Positions 8,672 to 16,623 are shown, counted from the stretch's first letter. The stretch is DNA of 46,078 nt from Candidatus Omnitrophota bacterium (GCA_023134705.1 JAGLUN010000004.1:1-46078); one strand, 5' to 3'. Numbers and translations: made by a program. Notes: generated from the letters alone by a model not told the origin.

Positions 8672-9115
8672 ATGAGGTTAAGGTCAAAAGCCAGAGAAAT
8701 AGCTCTTTTTATCCTCTACCAACGGGAGATAACTAAAAAAGAGCCTAAGGAGCTTCTTGATGTGCATTTGGAGAATGAACCTCAGCAAGAGGAAGTTATA
8801 AATTTTGCCAGTGTTTTGTTGAAAGGGATAGTAGAGAAGTTATCTGTTCTTGATTCTATAATCAAAAAGTACGCAAAAAATTGGGGAATAGATAGAATGG
8901 CGATTATTGACAGGAATATTTTGAGAATGGCGATTTTCGAAATTATTTCTTTAGAAGATATCCCGCCCAAAGTATCTATAAATGAAGCAATAGAGCTGGC
9001 TAAAAGATTCGGAGACAAAAATTCTTCCCGTTTTGTAAACGGAATTGTGGATAAGGTTTATAAAATGGAAAAACAAAAAGGTATGAAAACCCTTAAGACT
9101 AATGGAAAAAGCTGA
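8672..9115 (+). CDS. nusB: Transcription antitermination factor NusB
   Basis: 147-residue all-helical NusB, which with NusE/S10 binds boxA RNA in rRNA antitermination. Seen: the N-terminal RSKAREIALFILYQREI, the central YAKNWGIDRMAIIDRNILRM and the C-terminal PPKVSINEAIELAKRFG with KNSSRFVNGIVDKV, all highly typical. It begins downstream of a repeat-bearing gap and overlaps the next gene by 14 bases. The pairing of ribH and nusB is common in bacteria and supports both calls. Confidence 0.95.
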   Translation: MRLRSKAREIALFILYQREITKKEPKELLDVHLENEPQQEEVINFASVLLKGIVEKLSVLDSIIKKYAKNWGIDRMAIIDRNILRMAIFEIISLEDIPPKVSINEAIELAKRFGDKNSSRFVNGIVDKVYKMEKQKGMKTLKTNGKS

Positions 9116-9941
9116 CCTCCATATTCACTCGGCATATTCAGATGGTAGTTTGTCCATAGAAGACATTTTTAAACAATCCCGGGAAAAAGGCCTTAGATGT
9201 ATAGCCATTACCGACCATGACACTGTAGAGGGAGCTTTAGAAGCCGAAGGTTTAACTGAACTTTTTGGCGTTGAATTTATAAAAGGTATAGAGCTTAGTG
9301 CTGAATATGATAAAACTGACGTTCATATCCTGGGATATTTTGTTGACACTTATAACAAAAATTTATTGAATGAGTTAAAGGATATGAAACAATTCCGAAG
9401 AGAACGTCTTATAAGTATGGCTAAGAAAGTTAATTCGTTGGGAGGAAGAGTTGATATCGATGAACTGGTATGTCAAATAAACCAAAAAGTAGCTACCCGC
9501 CTCCATTTAGCCCTATATATGTTGGAGAAAAAGCAGGTAAATTCTGTCTGGGAAGCATTCAAAAAATATCTTTCTGCGGATAAGTCCGCTTATGTAAGGA
9601 AATCCAGCTTCTCTGTGCGAGAAGCTATAACCTTGATAAAACAAGCAGATGGTTTGGCAGTTTTGGCGCATCCTCATTTTTTGCCAAGCAACGGGTGGTT
9701 TAAAAAATTTGTTCACTGGGGGTTAGATGGTATGGAAGTAATTTATCCCGGATTCTCTCCCCGGGTTATTTCTTACTATACGAGATTAGCGGATAGTTTA
9801 GGCCTTTTTAAAAGCGGGGGCTCAGATTCTCACGGTACCCATAAACAATCTACCCCTATAGGAAAGATAACTATCCCTTATTCCTGGGTGGAAACGATGA
9901 AGGATGCCAAACGACCTTTACTTTATAAAGAAAACCTTTAG
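9102..9941 (+). CDS. PHP domain phosphoesterase (TrpH/RNase AM-like)
   Basis: 279-residue PHP protein. Metal-binding motifs appear in family order: DLHIHSAYSDGS (5-16), AITDHDTVEGA, GIELSAEYD, VHILGYFVD, AVLAHPHF and SGGSDSHG. E. coli YciV/TrpH (RNase AM) is the best-known relative, acting as a 3',5'-nucleotide bisphosphate phosphatase and 5'-3' exoribonuclease on short RNA. It overlaps nusB by 14 bases at the start and ribD by 38 at the end, so the three genes are tightly packed and probably co-expressed. The precise substrate cannot be read from sequence. Confidence 0.85.
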   Translation: MEKADLHIHSAYSDGSLSIEDIFKQSREKGLRCIAITDHDTVEGALEAEGLTELFGVEFIKGIELSAEYDKTDVHILGYFVDTYNKNLLNELKDMKQFRRERLISMAKKVNSLGGRVDIDELVCQINQKVATRLHLALYMLEKKQVNSVWEAFKKYLSADKSAYVRKSSFSVREAITLIKQADGLAVLAHPHFLPSNGWFKKFVHWGLDGMEVIYPGFSPRVISYYTRLADSLGLFKSGGSDSHGTHKQSTPIGKITIPYSWVETMKDAKRPLLYKENL

Positions 9942-11004
9942 TTTAGCTAAAAAGGCTGAAGGATTTACTTCTCCTAACCCTATAGTAGGAGCAGTTATTA
10001 CCAGAAATGGTAAGATTGTTGGCCGCGGATATCATAAAAAATCCGGTTTACCTCACGCCGAAATCGAAGCAATAAAAAATATTAAAGGGACTCTTAAAGG
10101 AACGGAGCTATATGTTAATTTGGAACCCTGTTGCCATTGGGGTAAAACCGGGCCCTGTGTAGATAAGATAATAGAATCAGGGATTAAGAAAGTTGTTATT
10201 GCTTGTTATGATCCGAATCCCAGGGTAAGAGGGAGATCCGTAAAAAAAATGAAAAAGGCGGGGATAGCGGTAAAAACCGGTATTCTCAAAAACGAGGCAG
10301 AAATTTTGAACGAAGTATTTTTTAAGAACATGAAAAAGAAACTCCCTTTTATAACCGCGAAATCTGCCCAGAGTTTAGATGGGAAGATTGCCGCAGGCTC
10401 GGGTGATTCTAAATGGATTACCGGTGAGGCAGCAAGGTTGTTCTCGAAAAGCTTAAGAGATAAGTATGATGCCGTAGCTGTGGGAGTGAATACCGTAATT
10501 AAAGATGACCCTGTTCTCGAAGGGATAAAGAAGTCTCCGTATAAGGTGATTTTTGACGGCAGCTTGAGAATCCCTCTTAACTCAAAACTCGTAAAGGACG
10601 GAAAAAATAATTTGATAATTTTTTCTTTTTATAAGGCCAAAAGAAAGAAAAAGAAAATAGAGCTTTTAAAAACAAAAGGCAGAATTTATTTTTTGAAAGA
10701 AAACAAAGGCCTTTTTAATCTGAGACAGGTTTTAAAAATTCTTTTTGCGACGGGGATAATGTCTTTGTTCGTTGAAGGAGGTTCAGTTACTTTAGGAAGA
10801 TTTTTTGACTCCGGGTTGGTGGACAAAGTATATTTTTTCTTTGCTCCCAAGATAATCGGAGGGAGTCAGTCTCTGACTTCTGTATCCGGGACAGGAGTAT
10901 CAAAAATAAGCAAAGCTGTTGCAGTCAGGGATTTAGAGATTAAAAAGATCGGGGATGATTTTCTGGTAAAGGGTTACCCCTGTTATAAACGCGGAGGGAA
11001 GTGA
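9904..11004 (+). CDS. ribD: Riboflavin deaminase/reductase
   Basis: 366-residue bifunctional RibD. The N-terminal cytidine-deaminase fold carries TSPNPIVGAV, the zinc ligands in HAEIEAI and the LEPCCHWGKTGPC segment; it deaminates the ribBA-derived pyrimidine. The C-terminal dihydrofolate-reductase-like domain (from about residue 145) has SAQSLDGKIA, SKWITG, VGVNTVIKDDP and FVEGGSVTLGRFF, reducing the ribosyl side chain. The start at 9904, behind GATGAAGG, lies inside the end of the PHP gene (38-base overlap). The alternative of a later start would remove the conserved N-terminal helix. Confidence 0.94.
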   Translation: MPNDLYFIKKTFSLAKKAEGFTSPNPIVGAVITRNGKIVGRGYHKKSGLPHAEIEAIKNIKGTLKGTELYVNLEPCCHWGKTGPCVDKIIESGIKKVVIACYDPNPRVRGRSVKKMKKAGIAVKTGILKNEAEILNEVFFKNMKKKLPFITAKSAQSLDGKIAAGSGDSKWITGEAARLFSKSLRDKYDAVAVGVNTVIKDDPVLEGIKKSPYKVIFDGSLRIPLNSKLVKDGKNNLIIFSFYKAKRKKKKIELLKTKGRIYFLKENKGLFNLRQVLKILFATGIMSLFVEGGSVTLGRFFDSGLVDKVYFFFAPKIIGGSQSLTSVSGTGVSKISKAVAVRDLEIKKIGDDFLVKGYPCYKRGGK

Positions 11005-11196
11005 AAGACGTCAGAGGGTAGGAAGTTTTGATGCTTGATGCTGGATCCTTGATGCTCGATAGAGAAAGGGAAGTGGACAGACTTCAGAAGAAACGAGGGA
11101 TAAGAGATGAAGGGGAGAATTGCACTGTAGATGCTTGATGCTCGATCCTAGATCCTCGATGCTCGATAGGCGATACGCAATACGCAATACTAAAAT
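11005..11196. repeat. Intergenic word arrays abutting mazG
   Basis: Two arrays of GATGCT/GATCCT words (11031-11062 and 11131-11170) run into CGATACGCAATACGCAATAC, ending at 11190. The array stops only six bases before the mazG ATG and no Shine-Dalgarno site lies between them. Confidence 0.6.
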
Positions 11197-11847
11197 ATGG
11201 ATGAATTCAATAAGTTAGTAGATATCGTAGAGATATTACGTTCTGAGAAGGGATGTGCATGGGATAGGGCCCAGAAAATAACTAATTTAAAAACTCATCT
11301 TTTGGAAGAAGTTTATGAGTTAATAGATGCTATTGAGGGGAAAAACACGGGAAAAATCAAGGAGGAGTTGGGGGATTTGTTTCTTCTTTTAGTGTTCATT
11401 ACCCGGATTTTTAGCGAAAAAAGTAAATTCAGGATAAAAGATGTTCTCGAAATAATCAATAATAAGTTAGTTTCACGTCACCCCCATGTTTTTTCTTCCA
11501 AAAAACTGAAAAACAAAAAAGATATTTTGAAGCATTGGATAAAATCCAAAGCGAAAGTAAAGAAAAGAAAAACTGTTTATGAACGGCTTCCTAAAAGTAG
11601 CCCTTCTTTATTTTTAGCGTATATGTTGTTTAGGGAGAAGATTTATTTAGGAGAGAAAATTACGATTAAGGATTTGAAAAAAGGAATAAAAGAAAGTCTA
11701 GGTAAACTTGATTTATCTGCCCGTTATAGAGAAACAGTTCTTGAAATTATTTTAAAACTTTCGGAGTTTTCCGCCCGGTCGAAGCTAAATTTGGAATTAA
11801 GCTTAAGAAGGAAAATTTTCAGGGAAGCCAGGAAGATAGAATATTAA
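11197..11847 (+). CDS. mazG: MazG family nucleotide pyrophosphohydrolase
   Basis: 216-residue MazG-type NTP pyrophosphohydrolase, which hydrolyses NTPs to NMP and pyrophosphate and clears non-canonical nucleotides. The N-terminal motif CAWDRAQKITNLKTHLLEEV corresponds to the family CPWDxxQ...LxxHLLEE segment. The metal-binding EEVYEL and EELGDLFLLL pairs follow, then SRHPHVF. E. coli MazG is about 260 residues with two tandem domains; here the second domain (about 130-216) is shorter and lacks clear acidic motifs. Simple repeats directly precede the ATG and no ribosome site is evident. Confidence 0.85.
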   Translation: MDEFNKLVDIVEILRSEKGCAWDRAQKITNLKTHLLEEVYELIDAIEGKNTGKIKEELGDLFLLLVFITRIFSEKSKFRIKDVLEIINNKLVSRHPHVFSSKKLKNKKDILKHWIKSKAKVKKRKTVYERLPKSSPSLFLAYMLFREKIYLGEKITIKDLKKGIKESLGKLDLSARYRETVLEIILKLSEFSARSKLNLELSLRRKIFREARKIEY

Positions 11848-11914
11848 AATAAAGGAATTATTCTGGGTGAGAAGAGTAAAAAAAAGTTTAAAAACTTAAA
11901 AGCTCAAAAATAAC

Positions 11915-11943
11915 TTGACAGATAGAATAAAGAAGTTTTTAAT
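11915..11943 (+). promoter_or_regulatory. Possible sigma70-type promoter
   Basis: TTGACA (11915-11920), 17-bp spacer, TTTAAT (11938-11943). The -35 box is perfect and the -10 box weak. It would drive the small frame at 12001 and the sensor kinase at 12154. Confidence 0.4.
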
Positions 11944-12000
11944 AAAATAATGGTTATTTTGTCTGAAAGATAGCCTGAGAAGGAGCGAAAAAAAAGGATA

Positions 12001-12090
12001 ATGATCAAAAAAATAATTTTTACCCGCCTTTACAGAGGACTATGGTTAGGTTATAACCGCATTCTGTGCCAAGTTCACTGCAAGGCCTGA
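12001..12090 (+). CDS. Possible 29-residue leader peptide
   Basis: A short frame, MIKKIIFTRLYRGL then WLGYNRILCQVHCKA, begins at an ATG preceded by AAGG four bases upstream and AGGAG further up. It is basic and partly hydrophobic. It lies between the putative promoter at 11915 and the kinase at 12154. Nothing in it is recognised; it could be a leader peptide or a chance frame. Confidence 0.2.
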   Translation: MIKKIIFTRLYRGLWLGYNRILCQVHCKA

Positions 12091-12153
12091 TCAAATCTGA
12101 AATAGTTTATTTTCATTAGGAACCGGGGTTTATAGAAAGAAGCGGGAATATTT

Positions 12154-14004
12154 ATGTCAAGGGTTAGAATAGGATTAATAATAAAGTTTATTATATCCGT
12201 CTCTGGAGTGATGATGTTGATTTTAATTTCTTTAGGCGGGTTATTCATTAGAAATCAGGAATTGCAGGTTAAGAGAGTCGTAGAGAATAAAGGCAAATTT
12301 TTGGTTAGAAGTCTGGCTTACAACAGCGAATATGCGATATTAACCGTGAATAAAAAGCTTCTTTCTAAGTTTGTAAAAGGAGTGATAAAAGAGCCGGAAG
12401 TTGTTTATTGTTTAGTTCAGGATATGGAAGGAGAAGTACTTGCTTTTGCCGGGGAAGATAAGGCAGAGAAGATATTTGAAAGGATGGGGAGGAATATTAT
12501 AGGAGAATTGAGCGGGGAAAAGCCATGCTTGCGATATTGTTCTTCTGAAGAAAACGATTCTGTTTGTGATATTAGTAGTCTTATTATAACTCAACGTATA
12601 GACCGGAGAAGAGAAGCGATAGGGTTAATGGGGGATAGTGCCCAGATAAACAGGGATTCGCGAGAGCAGAACTTAGCAATTAAGAATTTAAGCCGGGGGG
12701 AGATAGTTTTTACCCCGTTAGAGAAAGCCGCCGATTTTAATCGGTGGTCATTACCGATTGAAGGTGACAGTGGTATTCCGCCAGAGGCGGATTCGCCTTT
12801 GGCGGAAAAGCCACCGTCACCGCAGACCGTTAGAGAACAAAGTTCTCTAACGGGGTTTACTGAAGAGGAAAGAACCCCAAAGGTAAGGAAAGTAAGGATG
12901 GTAAAAGAAAGTATAGGTGTTGCCCGGGTGGGGGTATCTTTATCCCATATGAATAGACAAATAAATAGGGTCAAAAAAATGGCTATTTTAATAATTTTTC
13001 TAGTTGCTATAATAACTCTACTGCTGTTTGTTTTTCTCGTCAGGCTGATTGTTAATCCGGTTCGACAGTTGTTATTAGGAACCAAAAGGATTGCTGGAGG
13101 AGATTTAAAATACAGGGTAAACGTAAAATCTAATGATGAAATTGGTGATTTAGCTGATTCTTTTAACCAGATGGCCTCGGAATTGGAAAAGTCTAGGGTT
13201 AAGATAGAAGTTTACAGTAGGATCTTAGAGCAAGAGGTAGAGCAAAGAACTGCGCAATTAAAGGAAGCGCAGGTTCAGATAATACAATCCGCTAAAATGG
13301 CGGCTGTCGGACAATTAGGCGCGGGAGTAGCTCACGAATTGAATAATCCGCTTGGCGGTATACTGGGATATTCTCAGTTTATGCTGGAGAAATTTCGTAA
13401 GCCCGGGTTTACCGCGAATGATTTTAAGAATTGTAAGGAATATCTGGAGCTTATTGAGAAAGAAACAATTCGTTGTAAAAAGATAGTAGAAACTCTGCTT
13501 AAATTTTCCAGGAAGTCCCTTTTTGACAAGTTTGATAGTCTGGATATAAACAAGTTATTGGGAGAAACTCTTGCAATTCTCGATCATCAACTTAAACTTG
13601 AAAATATAAAGGTATCGGTTAATTTTAAGTCTGATTTGGCTAATGTAAAAGGCATAGCTAATCCGCTTCAACAGGTATTTACAAATTTGATATTGAATGC
13701 TCAACAGGCTATGCCTAAAGGGGGAGAATTGAAAATAACAGCTGAGAACATAATAGACGAGAAAACTAAACTTGCGGATAAGGTAAAAATAGAATTCACT
13801 GATACTGGATATGGAATCCCCAGAGAGAATCTTTCCCGTCTATTCGACCCCTTTTTTACTACCAAGGAAGTTGAGAAAAGCGTTGGTTTAGGGTTATCGG
13901 TTAGTTATCAGATTGTCCAGGATCATAATGGAACTATTGAGGCCAGGAGTCAGGAAGGTAAAGGAAGCACATTCATCCTGATTTTACCGGTAGCGCATAG
14001 GTGA
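12154..14004 (+). CDS. Membrane sensor histidine kinase with in-frame palindromic insert
   Basis: 616 residues. A membrane segment (about 8-32) and a second (276-300) enclose an extracytoplasmic sensor region. Then come a HAMP domain (NPVRQLLLGTKRIAGGDL...DEIGDLADSFNQMA), a coiled coil, HisKA with phospho-acceptor His394 (GVAHELNNPLGGILGY) and HATPase_c with N box (NLILNAQQAMP), DTGYGIP and GLGLSVSYQIV. The odd feature is that residues about 187-235 (FTPLEKAADFNRW through QSSLTGF) are encoded by a 145-bp palindromic repeat also found between genes at 20852. The inserted peptide is Pro/Glu/Ser-rich and probably a disordered loop in the sensor region. The HD-GYP response regulator starts 87 bases downstream and is the likely partner. 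Confidence 0.9.
   Translation: MSRVRIGLIIKFIISVSGVMMLILISLGGLFIRNQELQVKRVVENKGKFLVRSLAYNSEYAILTVNKKLLSKFVKGVIKEPEVVYCLVQDMEGEVLAFAGEDKAEKIFERMGRNIIGELSGEKPCLRYCSSEENDSVCDISSLIITQRIDRRREAIGLMGDSAQINRDSREQNLAIKNLSRGEIVFTPLEKAADFNRWSLPIEGDSGIPPEADSPLAEKPPSPQTVREQSSLTGFTEEERTPKVRKVRMVKESIGVARVGVSLSHMNRQINRVKKMAILIIFLVAIITLLLFVFLVRLIVNPVRQLLLGTKRIAGGDLKYRVNVKSNDEIGDLADSFNQMASELEKSRVKIEVYSRILEQEVEQRTAQLKEAQVQIIQSAKMAAVGQLGAGVAHELNNPLGGILGYSQFMLEKFRKPGFTANDFKNCKEYLELIEKETIRCKKIVETLLKFSRKSLFDKFDSLDINKLLGETLAILDHQLKLENIKVSVNFKSDLANVKGIANPLQQVFTNLILNAQQAMPKGGELKITAENIIDEKTKLADKVKIEFTDTGYGIPRENLSRLFDPFFTTKEVEKSVGLGLSVSYQIVQDHNGTIEARSQEGKGSTFILILPVAHR
12712..12856. mobile_element. 145-bp nested palindromic element, coding copy (A)
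   Basis: The left end ACCCCGTTAGAGAA (12712-12725) is the inverse of the right end TTCTCTAACGGGGT (12843-12856). The right end is itself a hairpin (CCGTTAGAGAAC, loop AAA, GTTCTCTAACGG). Internal stems are CCGCCGATT/AATCGGTGG, GGTGAC/GTCACC and TCCGCC/GGCGGA. Copy B at 20852-20996 has the same length with about 19 mismatches and no gaps. The reading frame of the kinase passes through without a stop. TT flanks both sides of both copies, so a 2-bp target duplication would give 147 bp, a multiple of three. Confidence 0.85.
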
Positions 14005-14091
14005 TGTTTCCATCGTTATAAATAACTTTGCGGTAAAATTGAGTTGATTTTGTTTTCCATCTGTGGCAGACTATAAAAAAGGGAGTGGAGA

Positions 14092-15618
14092 ATGACCGAA
14101 GGTAATATTTTAGTTATTGATGACGAATTAGTAATGTGTAAACTTCTCAAGGAGTTGCTGGAAGACCGGAATTATTTGGTTGAGTACAGCCAATTAGGCA
14201 AAGAAGGCATAGAGAAATTTAAACAAGGCAATTTCCATGTGGTGATGACCGATTTGAAGATGCCGGATATCAACGGGATTGAAGTATTAAAGGAGATTAA
14301 GAAATTTGATGAGGATAGCGTGATTGTTGTTCTTACCGCTTATCCGTCTTTTGAAACTGTCCAATTAACATTAAGGCTGGGAGCATATGACTATATTACT
14401 AAACCATTTAATATCGAAGATATATCTTTTATCATAAAAAGGGCGGTTAGTTTTCGGAATTTGATTCTGACTAATAAAGAACTGATGATGAATTTAGAAA
14501 CTCAAAATTTGAAATTGGAGGAAATCGTCGAAAAGCGAACAAAAGTATTATCTCTCCTTTATAAAATAGGACAGGATATCTCCTCGAGCTTAAAGTTAGA
14601 AGAGGTTTTAGAGACTATTGTAGATAAAATTTGTGCTATTTTAGATTTGGAGATATGTTCCATCCTTTTAATTGAGGAAGAGAATAATAAGTTATTAATC
14701 AAAGCTGCCCGGGGATTAGACGAAGAAATTTGTGCCGAGACAGAAATTTCTCTGGGCGAGTCAATTCCCGGATGGGTTGTCCAACATTCCGAGGCAGTAT
14801 TAGTAGAGGACATCGAAAGCGATCCCAGATTCGCCCGAAAAAATAAAGCGAAATATTATACGCGCTCGTTTATCAGCGTTCCGCTGATATTTAAGCAAAA
14901 AGTTATTGGGGTAATTAACGTTAACAATAAGAAGTCAAAAGGAGCGTTCACTAGAGATGATTTCGATTTTATAAAAGGAATAGCTAACCAAGCAGCTATT
15001 GCCGTTGAAAACGCGCGATTATATAGCTCTTTGGAAGAAACATATATAGGCGCGGTTAAAGCTTTAACTTTGGCGATCGATGCTAAAGATCGTTATACTA
15101 AGACCCACTCAGAACATGTAACTGAATACGCGGTAGCTATTGGCAAAGAAATGGGTTTTACTAAAGATGAGATTGAAGAGCTTGAACAAGCTTGTCAATT
15201 ACATGATTTAGGCAAGATAGGTGTCCATGATTATATTTTGACTAAACCGGGTAGTTTGACTCTTGAGGAGTGGGAGGAGATAAAGCTGCATTCTTTGAAA
15301 AGTGCTGAGATACTAAGGTCTCTATCCTTTTTAAGCGGTGTTATTGAATTAGTTGAACAGCATCATGAAAGGTATGACGGCAAGGGTTATCCTTATGGGA
15401 TTAAAGGTGAAGATATAAAGTTAGGCGCGCGAATAATATCAGTAGCGGATAGCTTTGATGCTATGATTACCGATAGACCATACAGGAAAGCATTCTCTAA
15501 AGATAAGGCTATTGAAGAAATAAAAACAGGTTCCGGTACTCAGTTTGACTCGAAAGTAGTTGAAGCATTTTTAAAAGTTCTGGAAGAACACGCGGAAATA
15601 ATTAAAAATCAAGAGTGA
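14092..15618 (+). CDS. Response regulator: REC - GAF - HD-GYP
   Basis: 508 residues. The receiver domain (1-120) has the acidic pair DD (10-11), phospho-acceptor Asp54 (VVMTDLKMPDING), Thr82 and Lys104 (YITKPFN). A short coiled linker leads to a GAF domain (about 150-310, ICSILLIEEENNKLLIKAARG, PLIFKQKVIGVINV). The HD-GYP domain (about 315-500) shows HSEHVTEYAVAIGKEMG, HDLGKIG with HD at 371-372, HHERYDGKGYPYG and ADSFDAMITDRPYR, the motifs expected of a c-di-GMP phosphodiesterase. A strong GGGAGTGGAG ribosome site precedes the ATG. Located just after the sensor kinase, it probably converts that signal into c-di-GMP turnover, and the PilZ-PilT protein is a possible effector (inference). Confidence 0.93.
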   Translation: MTEGNILVIDDELVMCKLLKELLEDRNYLVEYSQLGKEGIEKFKQGNFHVVMTDLKMPDINGIEVLKEIKKFDEDSVIVVLTAYPSFETVQLTLRLGAYDYITKPFNIEDISFIIKRAVSFRNLILTNKELMMNLETQNLKLEEIVEKRTKVLSLLYKIGQDISSSLKLEEVLETIVDKICAILDLEICSILLIEEENNKLLIKAARGLDEEICAETEISLGESIPGWVVQHSEAVLVEDIESDPRFARKNKAKYYTRSFISVPLIFKQKVIGVINVNNKKSKGAFTRDDFDFIKGIANQAAIAVENARLYSSLEETYIGAVKALTLAIDAKDRYTKTHSEHVTEYAVAIGKEMGFTKDEIEELEQACQLHDLGKIGVHDYILTKPGSLTLEEWEEIKLHSLKSAEILRSLSFLSGVIELVEQHHERYDGKGYPYGIKGEDIKLGARIISVADSFDAMITDRPYRKAFSKDKAIEEIKTGSGTQFDSKVVEAFLKVLEEHAEIIKNQE

Positions 15619-15688
15619 AAAGATTAACCCAAACCAGGCGTTTTTTCTTCGAAAGAACGTAAGTTTCATTGAAGGAGGTGAAAAAGAA

Positions 15689-15997
15689 ATGGAGATGAAA
15701 GAGTTAAAGAAGAAAATGGATGCTTTGTGGAAAATCGTGAAAAAAGATTTGGATAAAGGTTTAAAAGATACGACTACTTTCGCTAAGAAAGGGGAGGGGT
15801 ATCTTAAAGACGTATCCGAGAAAGGTAAAGAAAAAGTAGAGGCATTGGCTTTTAGCTTAAAGAGAGAAAAATTGTATTATGAATTAGGTAAAGTTTTGTC
15901 TGCCTTGCCTAAAAGTAAATGGGCAAGAAGTAAAAAAATAGGGGATATAACTTTAAAGATAAAAGATTTAACCCGCCAGATAAAAAAGAGAAGCTAA
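15689..15997 (+). CDS. Small lysine-rich helical protein of unknown function
   Basis: 102 residues, very Lys-rich (MEMKELKKKMDALWKIVKKD...), apparently almost all helix, with no cysteine, no membrane segment and no recognised motif. Expression is well supported: GGAGGTG at 15674-15680 lies eight bases before the ATG. It ends with a basic coiled stretch KDLTRQIKKRS. It follows the HD-GYP regulator by 70 bases and may be in the same transcript. The phasin-like or heat-shock-accessory look of such small helical proteins is only a resemblance; no function is claimed. Confidence 0.65.
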   Translation: MEMKELKKKMDALWKIVKKDLDKGLKDTTTFAKKGEGYLKDVSEKGKEKVEALAFSLKREKLYYELGKVLSALPKSKWARSKKIGDITLKIKDLTRQIKKRS

Positions 15998-16169
15998 CAT
16001 GATTTCTTGCGGCATAGGAAACTATAAAAGGAAGTAGAACACGATACTTTTTCCTCTACTGTCAATTTCTGCCTGACGGCAGGAAAAATAATATTAAAAA
16101 TAAGGAAATCACAAGGGGAAACTTGATATATTCAAGATAAAACTTGTTCCCTTATGGAAATGACTGTTG

Positions 16170-16199
16170 ACCGGAAAAATGCAGCAGCATTTTCCCGGT
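16170..16199. repeat. Hairpin sharing an arm with the 16329 element
   Basis: ACCGGAAAAATGC (16170-16182), loop AGCA, GCATTTTCCCGGT (16187-16199), with one mismatch in 13 pairs. The same arm, ACCGGGAAAATGC, is the left terminus of the element at 16329-16458, so this may be a solo or partial copy of it. Confidence 0.6.
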
Positions 16200-16269
16200 A
16201 AAGCGGGTTACATATAATCCGTTTTCCCAACTGTATTTTTTAGGTTAACTTAACTTCGCAAATTTTTTC

Positions 16270-16315
16270 TTGCATTTTTTCCTGCCTTGTTTATAATAAT
16301 GTTCAATAGATGAAC
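16270..16315 (+). promoter_or_regulatory. Promoter plus operator upstream of rmlA (P1)
   Basis: TTGCAT (16270-16275), 16-bp spacer, TATAAT (16292-16297), then three bases later the imperfect inverted repeat GTTCAATAGATGAAC (16301-16315). The -10-to-palindrome spacing is identical to that of the promoters at 20763 and 23383, which carry a perfect version. Confidence 0.65.
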
Positions 16316-16328
16316 ACGTCTTATTTTT

Positions 16329-16458
16329 AACCGGGAAAATGCCTTTGCAGAGGCATTCCGAAGGATCCACCTCCGGTGGAAAAGCGCTAAACAATCGGGA
16401 AGATAAAGAATTAGAACAAAAGGTAGTTATACAAAAAATACGCGGCATTTCCCCGGTT
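16329..16458. repeat. 130-bp element with inverted ends
   Basis: The left end AACCGGGAAAATGCC (16329-16343) matches the inverse of the right end GGCATTTCCCCGGTT (16444-16458) with one mismatch. The left end continues into a hairpin AATGCCT, TTGC, AGAGGCATT. An internal stem TCCACC/GGTGGA is followed by AAAAGCG, comparable to GGCGGAAAAGCC inside the 145-bp element. The plan (an arm at one end, an arm-plus-hairpin at the other) is the same as in the 145-bp element, in mirror orientation, with different sequence. Confidence 0.6.
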
Positions 16459-16490
16459 ACCCCGAGCTTTTACCCAAGCGGGGACAGGCC

Positions 16491-16623
16491 AAATTTTAAA
16501 AGGAAAATTTGGGATCGGCCCGTGCGAGGCCTACCTGTTAGGGTAGTGTGAAACCTCCCCGATAGGGGAGTGCGAAGCCTACCCGTCAGGGTATTCGGGC
16601 AAATAATGCCTACTGCATTATTT
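16491..16623. repeat. Structured repeat, copy 2 (three 24-bp hairpin units)
   Basis: A hairpin AAATTTT/AAAATTT (16491-16510) leads to three exact-length 24-bp units at 16522-16545, 16546-16569 and 16570-16593. Each unit has a stem-loop: TACCT/GGGTA, TCCCC/GGGGA and TACCC/GGGTA. The terminal hairpin AAATAATGC/GCATTATTT occupies 16601-16623. Copy 1 at the window start has a single unit, with stem TGCCC/GGGCA. Confidence 0.75.

Larger units (their letters stand above)
11848..12153. other. Intergenic gap with possible promoter for the sensor kinase
   Basis: This gap holds a TTGACA box (11915-11920) and a weak TTTAAT at 11938-11943 (17-bp spacing), then a small open frame at 12001-12090. No repeats of the kinds found elsewhere in the window were noticed. 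Confidence 0.4.

Noticed and set aside
12591-13085. 164-codon frame on the minus strand inside the sensor kinase
   Set aside because: It is antisense to well-conserved HAMP and membrane segments and partly made by the palindromic element; no family resemblance.
16066-16083. Intrinsic terminator after the 15689 gene
   Set aside because: The stem CTGCC/GGCAG is followed by an A-rich, not T-rich, tract on the + strand.
16339-16551. Open frames on both strands in the 16-kb gap
   Set aside because: They cross palindromic elements and hairpin units and show no recognisable protein features.
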